From Actinomycetes bacterium (GTDB lineage: Bacteria; Actinomycetota; Acidimicrobiia; Acidimicrobiales; Acidimicrobiaceae), in the NCBI GenBank assembly GCA_021833085.1, contig JAKBGL010000102.1, forward strand, positions 1-5,090: a stretch of 5,090 nt of DNA, given 5' to 3'. Below are positions 1 through 4,765 of this stretch, piece after piece; position 1 is the first letter of the stretch; the number at the start of each line of letters is the position of its first letter. The notes under the pieces are model-generated. The model had not been told where the DNA came from and made no database searches. It saw nothing but the letters and a program-made list of their open reading frames with translations. The translations under genes and the position numbers were made by a program.

Positions 1-329
1 TGGGTTCCCTTTTCGGTGATCCGGTACGACTTACGCTGCCTTTTAGAGGTTTGTTCCTTTTTGAGAGCGGATCTAAAGCTTGCCAGTTCCCCACCCAAAG
101 AACCGGTAGACGTCGTAGGTGATCGAAATCCGCCCTCTTCAAACGTCTCGATATGTCCTTGACGTTCGAGTCTTGAAAGAGCTGGATATATTGACCCCCA
201 AGAAGGATGAAAAAGTGCACCGAACGCCGAGACGATCCTTCTGTGAAGTTCGTATCCATGCTGTGGATCTTCCGCGAGTAAACCCATCACAGCTGCCTCA
301 AGATACTGACTAGTTCCACCGGATCTCAT
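1..329 (-). CDS. PadR-family transcriptional regulator, N-terminal part (runs off left edge)
   Basis: The minus strand is open from the ATG at 329-327 to the window edge (109 residues, stop not in window). The product reads as a PadR winged-helix repressor: residues 8-18 match the first helix, then DPQHGYELHRRI (21-32), then WGSIYPALSRLERQGHI (44-60, the recognition-helix signature), and RKSYRITEKG (99-108, end of the wing). PadR proteins are cytoplasmic dimers that bind palindromic operators, often their own promoter. The C-terminal dimerisation part lies outside the window. A TGA at 335-333 sits two codons before the ATG, so no earlier start is possible. No Shine-Dalgarno is visible, and a TATA-like box lies just upstream, so a leaderless or nearly leaderless mRNA is plausible. 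Residues 66-98 form an unusually long, Ser/Thr/Lys-rich wing insert. The gene is divergent from the DUF5318 gene, as Rv0047c is from Rv0049 in M. tuberculosis (recalled synteny). Ligand and targets cannot be inferred. Confidence 0.87.
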   Translation of the reverse strand, partial: MRSGGTSQYLEAAVMGLLAEDPQHGYELHRRIVSAFGALFHPSWGSIYPALSRLERQGHIETFEEGGFRSPTTSTGSLGGELASFRSALKKEQTSKRQRKSYRITEKGT

Positions 330-335
330 TGTTCA

Positions 336-346
336 TATATACTATA
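336..346 (-). promoter_or_regulatory. Candidate -10 region of the padR-type gene, possibly leaderless
   Basis: Read on the minus strand, TATAGT (346-341) and an overlapping TATATA (341-336) lie 6-11 bases before the ATG at 329. A -10 box that close puts the transcript start at or within a few bases of the start codon, which fits the missing Shine-Dalgarno. No good -35 hexamer is seen at 16-18 bases. The region is AT-rich, so TATA-like matches are expected by chance. Confidence 0.35.
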
Positions 347-370
347 TCGGTTAGATATATTATCCGTTAG
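346..370. repeat. Two tandem imperfect repeats, ATCSGTTAG, in the divergent promoter region
   Basis: ATCGGTTAG (346-354) and ATCCGTTAG (362-370) match at 8 of 9 positions and are 16 bases apart. A degenerate third copy, TATTCGGTT, is at 391-399. They lie just upstream of the PadR-type start inside an AT-rich stretch (about 331-394), where a regulator of the divergent genes could bind. The usual PadR operator form (ATGT...ACAT) is not seen. That this is an operator is inference. Confidence 0.3.
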
Positions 371-507
371 TCTAATCTGATATATTTGACTATTCGGTTC
401 CCTACAGTCTCTTAAGGAAGACGCTTTCGTTCTTGGAGAGCGGAGAGGCTTCGTGCTGGTTTCATTCGATAGAAGCCGGTTTATGGTAAGTCTCACTTCG
501 TATCTCT

Positions 508-535
508 TTGAACTACGACTAAGTGGTTCCATAAA
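508..535 (+). promoter_or_regulatory. Candidate promoter of the DUF5318 gene
   Basis: TTGAAC (508-513) resembles the -35 TTGACA at 4 of 6 positions. CATAAA (530-535), 16 bases further on, resembles the -10 TATAAT at 4 of 6. Transcription would begin near 542 and give a leader of about 27 bases before the GTG at 569. The site is well placed but the match is moderate. Confidence 0.4.
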
Positions 536-568
536 GTTCTAGGCGCAAACTGTGCTAGCCTTTTAGAT

Positions 569-964
569 GTGGAAAGTTATGGACGTAACGGCGATGCACT
601 AAATGTGTCAAGGCGTACTGGCACCGTAGATCATCGACTTTTGCGTGAGAACTTGATTCGTGACTACCGCTCGGGACGCGTTAGCAAGGAAGAGATCTGT
701 GATGCTACAGAAGAGTTACTTCGAGTAGCGGACAACTTTGGCGAGGGCGCTTCAAAACCCTGTCCAATATGTGGAGCTGAAAGCTTAGTTTACGTTGAAT
801 TTGCCTTTGGCGCACGACTACCTTCTTCAGGTCAGGTAGTGCCAAACGGTGTCCTTCTAGAAGAGACCGTGCGTTCAAAGAAGTTTGATATGTATCAGGT
901 GGAGGTCTGTAAGGACTGTCTCTGGAACCACTTGGTTCAAAAACATGCGATTGGTAGAGACTGA
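569..964 (+). CDS. DUF5318-family protein with two CxxC knuckles (Rv0049-like)
   Basis: A 131-residue soluble protein with no signal peptide or membrane segment. From memory it matches the actinobacterial DUF5318 family (M. tuberculosis Rv0049): a helical front part with EICDATEELLRVA (42-54), then CPIC (65-68), a middle segment with FAFGARL (78-84), and VEVCKDCLWNHLV (111-123) ending a few residues before the C-terminus. The cysteine pairs C65/C68 and C114/C117 could bind zinc in a ribbon-like fold. The molecular function of the family is not known to me. GTG 569 is the first in-frame start after the TGA at 509-511. It lacks a clear Shine-Dalgarno, and GTG 605 would remove 12 poorly conserved residues while keeping the family core (from about residue 20), so the start is uncertain. 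The gene sits 145 bases upstream of rpsF. In mycobacteria, as I recall, ponA1 and two further genes lie between them. Confidence 0.82.
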   Translation: MESYGRNGDALNVSRRTGTVDHRLLRENLIRDYRSGRVSKEEICDATEELLRVADNFGEGASKPCPICGAESLVYVEFAFGARLPSSGQVVPNGVLLEETVRSKKFDMYQVEVCKDCLWNHLVQKHAIGRD

Positions 965-1006
965 AACGTCGAGATCCAACTCTTGATGTTACAACTTCAT
1001 AATTTC

Positions 1007-1029
1007 AAGCCTGATCCTAACTTAGGCTT
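1007..1029 (+). terminator. Inverted repeat AAGCCT/AGGCTT, possible weak terminator or operator
   Basis: AAGCCT (1007-1012) and AGGCTT (1024-1029) can form a 6-bp stem with an 11-base loop, 43 bases after the DUF5318 stop. A shorter perfect palindrome, CCTAA-C-TTAGG (1016-1026), is nested in it. Only three T residues follow (1028-1030), so termination would be weak. The repeat abuts the rpsF -10 region and could equally be a protein-binding site. Confidence 0.3.
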
Positions 1030-1038
1030 TGCTACAAT
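1030..1038 (+). promoter_or_regulatory. Extended -10 promoter of the rpsF operon
   Basis: TGC followed by TACAAT (1033-1038) fits the extended -10 form TGnTATAAT, with 5 of 6 bases in the hexamer. No convincing -35 lies 16-18 bases upstream, as expected for extended -10 promoters. A start around 1045-1049 would give an untranslated leader of about 60 bases before rpsF. Confidence 0.5.
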
Positions 1039-1068
1039 AGTTGTTCTTAGATCCTGCTCGTTAAGAGC

Positions 1069-1092
1069 CCTACTTTCAAAATTTGAAAGAGG
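1069..1092 (+). promoter_or_regulatory. Leader hairpin upstream of rpsF
   Basis: The near-perfect palindrome CTTTCAAA-A-TTTGAAAG (1073-1089) is extended by CCT (1069-1071) pairing with AGG (1090-1092) around a bulged A1072. In RNA this gives a bulged stem of about nine pairs with a five-base loop, ending five bases before the rpsF Shine-Dalgarno. Feedback control of rpsF leaders by the bS6:bS18 dimer is known in several bacteria. I cannot confirm its consensus here, so that role is inference. Confidence 0.4.
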
Positions 1093-1097
1093 TCCAT

Positions 1098-1103
1098 GGG
1101 AGG
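1098..1103 (+). promoter_or_regulatory. Shine-Dalgarno GGGAGG that fixes the TTG start of rpsF
   Basis: GGGAGG lies six bases before TTG 1110. This is ideal spacing, and it supports the non-ATG start over the out-of-frame ATG at 1096. Confidence 0.8.
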
Positions 1104-1109
1104 TTTTAG

Positions 1110-1439
1110 TTGCGCGTCTATGAAGTAGTAGTTATATTAGATTCTTCGCTTGAGGATGAGCAGATCGATGAGTACTTGGTGAGAGTTGAGTCGGTAGTAT
1201 CTTCAAGAGAAGGAAAAGTTTTTGGCGTAGAGCGTTGGGGTAGAAAACGTTTTAGCTACGAGATCGACCATCGCCGAGAAGGTTACTATGTTATCGTCCG
1301 AATTCAAGGAGTCCCAGATACAGTTGCGGAACTTGATAGGACTCTTTCCATATCTGATGAAATTATTCGTCACAAGATAATGCGTCTGCCTGAAAAAGTT
1401 GCAGCCAAGTTCCTAGCAGGTTCATCAACTTCGGCTTAG
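1110..1439 (+). CDS. rpsF: 30S ribosomal protein bS6
   Basis: bS6 binds the central domain of 16S rRNA as a dimer with bS18 and helps shape the platform of the small subunit. The 109-residue product has the usual length and motifs: the opening strand MRVYEVVVILDSSLEDEQID (1-20); the central VERWGRKRFSYEIDHRREGYYVIV (40-63), with the family's WG.(K/R)...Y.I....EG.Y pattern; and the final helix and strand through SDEIIRHKIMRLPE (82-95). The start is TTG, supported by GGGAGG six bases upstream. It is the first gene of the rpsF-ssb-rpsR-rplI-dnaB operon, behind an extended -10 promoter and a structured leader. ssb follows after 41 bases. bS18, its binding partner, is two genes downstream, which suits balanced synthesis. 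Confidence 0.97.
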   Translation: MRVYEVVVILDSSLEDEQIDEYLVRVESVVSSREGKVFGVERWGRKRFSYEIDHRREGYYVIVRIQGVPDTVAELDRTLSISDEIIRHKIMRLPEKVAAKFLAGSSTSA

Positions 1440-1480
1440 GAGCTTTCAAATACCACAAGAAGTGGGGAAAGAGTTGTGAA

Positions 1481-1927
1481 ATGTCCAACGGAAATACAGT
1501 AACCATTGTAGGTAATGTGGTTCGGGAGCCAGAACTTCGCTTTACGAACCAGGGAGTGGCTTCTGCGTCTTTCTCTGTTGCAGTGAATCGTCGATGGCAA
1601 GCTCCTCAATCTCAAGAGTGGGAGGAGGCGACGTCGTTTTTTGACGTCACCTGTTGGCGTGAGTTAGCGGAGAACGTCAGCGAGTCTCTGGAACGAGGTT
1701 CAAGGGTCTTAGTTACCGGTCGCTTGGAGCAAAGAACCTGGGAGACGCCAGAAGGAGAGAAGCGTTCTCGGATCAGTATAGTTGCTGACGAAGTTGGCCT
1801 GTCTTTGCGATGGGCTACTGGATCGGTGGTAAAGAACGAACGAAAGTCGTCGGGAGGTCGTGAAACTGTTCAAACGAGCAAGGACACAACCTCGGTGGGT
1901 TATAGCTATGAAGAGGATCCTTTTTAA
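1481..1927 (+). CDS. ssb: Single-stranded DNA-binding protein
   Basis: SSB coats single-stranded DNA during replication, repair and recombination and recruits partner enzymes through its C-terminal tip. The 148-residue product has an N-terminal OB fold (about 1-112) with [17 protein letters not shown] (5-21), aromatic residues W39, W47, F53, F54 and W59 suited to base stacking, and the [17 protein letters not shown] segment. The EGEKR...[11 protein letters not shown] part closely resembles mycobacterial SSB. A short, mostly polar linker of about 30 residues leads to the tip YEEDPF (143-148), the conserved acidic-PF motif that contacts partner proteins. The ATG is preceded by a purine-rich stretch (GGGGAAAGAG, 1464-1473), a workable but slightly distant Shine-Dalgarno. 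rpsR begins two bases after the stop. Placement with rpsF, rpsR and dnaB is the common bacterial arrangement. Confidence 0.97.
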   Translation: MSNGNTVTIVGNVVREPELRFTNQGVASASFSVAVNRRWQAPQSQEWEEATSFFDVTCWRELAENVSESLERGSRVLVTGRLEQRTWETPEGEKRSRISIVADEVGLSLRWATGSVVKNERKSSGGRETVQTSKDTTSVGYSYEEDPF

Positions 1928-1929
1928 AG

Positions 1930-2328
1930 ATGGGTAAAAATACTGACAAAAATGCTCGAAGAACTGCGGTAAAAGAGCAAACGAAGAAGATTCGAAAAAA
2001 GGTGTGTACCTTTTGTGCCCGCCACGAGGTGTGGATTGATTACAAGGACACCGATACGTTGAAGCGCTACATGAGCGATCGCGGAAAAATTCGTGCTCGT
2101 CGTGTTACGGGTAACTGCGTACAACATCAAAGTGATATAGCCATCGCTATAAAAACGGCTAGAGAGCTTGCACTTCTTCCCTATACAGAGCGAACGCCGG
2201 CTGAACGAAGCCGCTCAAGATCGGTCGCGAAGGTTGACGTTGAAGAGACTCCATTTGAGGAGCCGAACTATGAAGACGTCTTTGTAGCTAGCGATGACGA
2301 AGATGATGAGGAGACGGAGGACGAGTGA
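1930..2328 (+). CDS. rpsR: 30S ribosomal protein bS18 with acidic C-terminal extension
   Basis: bS18 pairs with bS6 on the platform of the small subunit. Residues 1-86 are a normal bS18: a basic N-terminal tail, CTFC (26-29), then [21 protein letters not shown] (38-58) and TGNCVQHQ (60-67), ending ALLPYT (81-86). C26, C29, C63 and H66 form the zinc-binding set of the C+ type. The protein then continues for 46 residues, first basic/serine-rich (about 87-102), then strongly acidic, ending in [11 protein letters not shown]. Most bS18 proteins are about 75-95 residues, so 132 is long. The stop overlaps the rplI GTG (GTGA, 2325-2328), so the tail is translated up to the next gene and is not a readthrough artefact. 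Its purine-rich codons also supply the rplI Shine-Dalgarno. A GAGGA (1913-1917) inside the ssb end lies 12 bases before the ATG. Confidence 0.96.
   Translation: MGKNTDKNARRTAVKEQTKKIRKKVCTFCARHEVWIDYKDTDTLKRYMSDRGKIRARRVTGNCVQHQSDIAIAIKTARELALLPYTERTPAERSRSRSVAKVDVEETPFEEPNYEDVFVASDDEDDEETEDE
2316..2320 (+). promoter_or_regulatory. Shine-Dalgarno GGAGG for rplI inside the rpsR coding end
   Basis: GGAGG lies four bases before GTG 2325 and within the codons of the acidic bS18 tail. Together with the GTGA overlap it indicates translational coupling and supports the GTG start. Confidence 0.75.
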
Positions 2329-2771
2329 AAGTAGTACTTAGAAGTGACATCGTGGGCCTCGGAAAGCGCGGTGACATTGTAACGGTAGCGGATGGATACG
2401 CTCGTAACTACTTAGTACCTAAGGGAAGAGCCATTGTTGCGTCCAAGGGTATCGTTAGCCAGGCCAGTGCCATGCGTAGCTCTCGTGACCTGAAAGATCA
2501 GAAAGCCAAAACGGCAGCTGAGGAACTTGCGGCTCGATTAGTTGGTATCTCGATGAAAATTACTGCAAAAACCTCTAAAGAGGACAAGCTTTTTGGTTCA
2601 GTGGGTGTACACGAGATACTTCAGACTCTAAAAGATCAGTATGAAATCGAGTTGGAGCGAAAGGCCGTACACTTAGATGAGCCGATAAAGATGACTGGAT
2701 CATACCAGATTCCTTTGAAGCTGCACTCCGAGGTCGAGATTCACCTTAGCGTAGAGGTTTTACCAGAGTAG
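2325..2771 (+). CDS. rplI: 50S ribosomal protein bL9
   Basis: bL9 binds domain V of 23S rRNA near the base of the L1 stalk and helps keep reading accurate. The 148-residue product has the standard two-domain length. Residues 1-40 are the N-terminal RNA-binding domain with the family signature [23 protein letters not shown] (10-32). A long charged helix (about 41-75) connects to the C-terminal domain, with [11 protein letters not shown] (88-98), the typical LFGSVt..di pattern, and a closing segment through [13 protein letters not shown]. The start is GTG, overlapping the rpsR stop and preceded by GGAGG at four bases. The dnaB gene follows after 19 bases. Nothing unusual is seen in the protein itself. 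Confidence 0.97.
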   Translation: MKVVLRSDIVGLGKRGDIVTVADGYARNYLVPKGRAIVASKGIVSQASAMRSSRDLKDQKAKTAAEELAARLVGISMKITAKTSKEDKLFGSVGVHEILQTLKDQYEIELERKAVHLDEPIKMTGSYQIPLKLHSEVEIHLSVEVLPE

Positions 2772-2790
2772 AGCTTTTCAACGTAGGCGT

Positions 2791-4704
2791 TTGGAGTATG
2801 CAGAGGGAGAAAGTCCTTTGGCGAAGGATCTCAGTGGGCGAGACGTTGACCCCAGCCGCCTTGAAGGAATACTTGGAAGAGTAGCACCTCATTCCATAGA
2901 GGCTGAAGAGTCTCTCTTGGGTGCGATGATGTTGTCTCGAGAGGCTGTGGCCGAAGCGGTTGAGTTAGTACGTGAAGGTGACTTTTTTAAGCCGTCGCAT
3001 GGACACGTATTTAGAGCTTTGGCGACTTTGCACGCAGATGGCGGCCCCAACGACGTGGTAACGGTATCGGAAGAGCTTAGACGGCACGGCCACCTAGATT
3101 TGGTAGGTGGCTTGGAGGCGTTGGTCGCGTTGCAAGCCAGTACGCCTGCGATCGGGTCAGCATCACACTACGCGCAACTCGTCGAGGAGTACTCGCTTTT
3201 GCGCAAGCTCATCAAGGCAGCAACAGATATTGCTGAGCTCGCCTACTCGTTGCCTGAAGACGTGGCCGCAGCTGTCGATCTGGCTGAGGCCAAGATATTT
3301 GAGATTGCAGAGCATCGCTCCGCGGAGACAATGCTGCCAATTCGAGAGGTTTTAATGCAGACCCTAGACGACCTTGAGGCACTTTACGGCCGTGAAGAGG
3401 GTGTGACGGGTGTTCCGACTGGATTTATCGATCTTGATGAGATTCTCTCGGGGCTCCATCCCTCAAACTTATTAATTGTTGGTGCCCGGCCAGGTATGGG
3501 TAAGACGTCTTTTGCTTTAGGTCTAGGTGTAAACGTTGCGAAGAAGGCTGGTCTACCGGTTCTGATGTTTTCCCTTGAGATGAGCCACCTCGAGCTAACC
3601 CAGCGCCTGGTTGCGTCGGAGGCGCGAGTCGATTCAACTCGACTGAGAAGTGGACGCCTCCTTGACCGAGATTGGGAGAAGATCCACGGAGCGATCAGTC
3701 GTTTGGCGGAAGCTAAGATTTATATAGACGATGATCCAAACCTTACCGTGATGGATATTAGAGCTCGTGCTCGTCGTCTCAAGGCACGTGAGGGTCTAGG
3801 TTTGGTGATTGTAGACTATCTGCAGCTGATGTCGGGAAGACGTAACGTCGAGTCTAGGCAGGTAGAGGTGTCTGAGATCTCGAGAGGGCTGAAAATTCTT
3901 GCCCGAGAGCTCAACGTTCCGGTAGTGGCTCTGTCGCAGCTCTCAAGGAATCTTGAAGCGCGATCAGATAAGAGACCCCAGTTAGCAGATCTAAGAGAGT
4001 CGGGGTGCCTGGGGGCTGATTCTCTATTGGCGTTAGGTGACGGGTCTTTTGCTACCATTGGTTCCCTTTGGTTACGAGGTCTTCAAAGCGTACGGCTCAA
4101 GAGTTTTAATGAGGATGCGAGGACGTGTAGGGATGCAACTAGCTCAGCAATCTTCATGACCGGAGTAAAGGAGACCTATGCGCTAACCACGAAGGGGGGC
4201 CGGTATATTCGAGCGACCGAGAATCACCGTTTCTTTACTGAGTGTGGTTGGCGTAGGCTCGGTGAACTTAGCAAGGGAGATCGCATCTTCACATCGTCAA
4301 GCGCTTCAAAAATAGGTGATCGTTCGGGCGTAGATGGTCCGATTTCAACCCTTTCAGCCTTTGATAGTGCTAAGAGCGATTCGTCCGTTGTGCTAGACGG
4401 GGAAAATGTTATGGTTCTAGATGAGATCTCAAAGATCTCTGACTTTGGACTCGAGCCGGTGTTTGATGTTTCGGTTCCCGGGACGAACAGCTTCTTTGCT
4501 AACGGTTTCGCTGTACACAACTCTTTAGAACAAGACGCAGATGTCGTAATGTTTATTTATCGGGATGAAGTCTACTCACCAGAGACACCCGAAAAAGGCA
4601 CTGCCGAGATCATCGTCGCCAAGCATCGGAGTGGTCCTACAGGTACGGTGTATCTTGCATTTTTGAACAACTATACGCTTTTTGCCAACATTGCAAGCAT
4701 GTGA
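2791..4704 (+). CDS. dnaB: Replicative DNA helicase DnaB, interrupted by an in-frame intein
   Basis: DnaB is the hexameric helicase that unwinds DNA at the replication fork. The 637-residue precursor is 465 residues once the intein (406-577) is removed, a normal size. Visible parts: the N-terminal domain beginning PHSIEAEESLLG (33-44); the RecA-like domain with Walker A ARPGMGKT (232-239); the catalytic Glu region FSLEMS (260-265, E263); Walker B LVIVDYLQLM (338-347, D342); motif H3 with SQLSRNLE (382-389, Q383); and, after the intein, motif H4 SLEQDADVVMFIYRDE (578-593). K611 and R613 in AKHRSGPTGT are the expected arginine-finger pair. The intein splits RESG from SLEQD, so active helicase needs protein splicing. 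Two TTG starts are possible (2791, and 2818 with a better Shine-Dalgarno). It is the last gene of the operon. Confidence 0.97.
   Translation: MEYAEGESPLAKDLSGRDVDPSRLEGILGRVAPHSIEAEESLLGAMMLSREAVAEAVELVREGDFFKPSHGHVFRALATLHADGGPNDVVTVSEELRRHGHLDLVGGLEALVALQASTPAIGSASHYAQLVEEYSLLRKLIKAATDIAELAYSLPEDVAAAVDLAEAKIFEIAEHRSAETMLPIREVLMQTLDDLEALYGREEGVTGVPTGFIDLDEILSGLHPSNLLIVGARPGMGKTSFALGLGVNVAKKAGLPVLMFSLEMSHLELTQRLVASEARVDSTRLRSGRLLDRDWEKIHGAISRLAEAKIYIDDDPNLTVMDIRARARRLKAREGLGLVIVDYLQLMSGRRNVESRQVEVSEISRGLKILARELNVPVVALSQLSRNLEARSDKRPQLADLRESGCLGADSLLALGDGSFATIGSLWLRGLQSVRLKSFNEDARTCRDATSSAIFMTGVKETYALTTKGGRYIRATENHRFFTECGWRRLGELSKGDRIFTSSSASKIGDRSGVDGPISTLSAFDSAKSDSSVVLDGENVMVLDEISKISDFGLEPVFDVSVPGTNSFFANGFAVHNSLEQDADVVMFIYRDEVYSPETPEKGTAEIIVAKHRSGPTGTVYLAFLNNYTLFANIASM
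2803..2809 (+). promoter_or_regulatory. Shine-Dalgarno GAGGGAG favouring a downstream TTG start of dnaB
   Basis: GAGGGAG ends eight bases before the in-frame TTG at 2818-2820. The upstream TTG at 2791 has only a weak AGG three bases ahead. Initiation at 2818 would shorten DnaB by nine unconserved residues and leave the helicase N-terminal domain intact. Confidence 0.5.
4006..4521 (+). other. DnaB mini-intein (172 residues, no homing endonuclease)
   Basis: The insert starts at C406 of the precursor and ends at H576-N577, followed by S578 as the +1 nucleophile. Block A is CLGADSLLALGDG. Block B is GGRYIRATENHRFFT, with the TxxH pair T476/H479. It is followed by GWRRLGELSKGDRIF (485-500 region), very like the Synechocystis DnaB intein. 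Block F is VFDVSVPGTNSFFANG with D559, and block G is FAVHN. All residues needed for the class 1 splicing route (Cys1, block B His, terminal His-Asn, +1 Ser) are present. Residues 501-540, where LAGLIDADG endonuclease blocks would sit, are only a Ser-rich linker (11 Ser in 40). The insertion point, between RESG and SLEQDAD, is the one I recall for the Synechocystis DnaB intein. Horizontal origin followed by loss of the endonuclease is inference. Confidence 0.95.
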
Positions 4705-4734
4705 TCAAAGAACTTTGCTAGTACTGCTTATAGC

Positions 4735-4765
4735 GTTAGATTACTCATCGCTGAGTGAGTCTAAC
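4735..4765. terminator. Strong hairpin at the dnaB/CoA-transferase convergent junction
   Basis: GTTAGATTACTCA (4735-4747) pairs with TGAGTGAGTCTAAC (4752-4765). This gives 13 pairs, including one T-G wobble (4742/4757), one bulged G (4759) and a TCGC loop. It begins 30 bases after the dnaB stop and contains the stop codon of the minus-strand gene. The wobble makes the stem better in plus-strand RNA, so it probably ends the rpsF-dnaB transcript. No T tract follows on either strand, so it would be a U-less terminator or an RNA 3' end stabiliser. Confidence 0.55.

Larger units (their letters stand above)
330..568. other. Divergent intergenic region without a convincing gene
   Basis: This stretch separates the minus-strand PadR-type gene from the plus-strand DUF5318 gene. 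Its left third is AT-rich with TATA-like boxes and the ATCSGTTAG repeats. The middle holds a GGAGAG direct repeat (435-440 and 442-447) and a wide inverted repeat, GGCTTC (447-452) with GAAGCC (472-477). The right part has a candidate plus-strand promoter (508-535) and a weak GC-rich hairpin followed by TTTT (542-564). Short ORFs here match nothing I recognise. Confidence 0.6.

Noticed and set aside
2..259. Second minus-strand open frame running off the left edge from an ATG at 259
   Set aside because: It overlaps the PadR frame, and its translation shows no family pattern. The PadR frame explains the region.
119..313. Plus-strand ORF of 64 codons starting GTG
   Set aside because: It lies entirely antisense to the recognisable PadR-type coding sequence, has no Shine-Dalgarno, and resembles no family.
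447..477. GGCTTC/GAAGCC inverted repeat in the intergenic region as an operator or attachment site
   Set aside because: The arms are six bases with a 19-base gap and do not extend inward or outward, so chance is sufficient. No integrase or tRNA gene is nearby.
326..532. Minus-strand ORF of 68 codons whose TGA overlaps the PadR ATG (ATGA)
   Set aside because: The overlap looks like coupling, but the product has no recognisable motif, the ORF has no ribosome binding site, and it runs through the AT-rich control region. Chance is more likely.
2236..2262. EETPF inside the bS18 tail as a copy of the SSB acidic-PF tip
   Set aside because: The SSB tip works only at a free C-terminus. Here it is internal and only three to four residues match.
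4224..4520. Minus-strand ORF of 98 codons opposite the intein, considered as a possible remnant endonuclease
   Set aside because: It contains no LAGLIDADG or HNH motif and is the complement of the conserved intein C-terminal blocks. It is a shadow frame.
4706..4717. CAAAG-AA-CTTTG inverted repeat just after the dnaB stop as the terminator
   Set aside because: The loop would be only two bases and the stem is AT-rich, with no T tract. The hairpin at 4735-4765 is far stronger.
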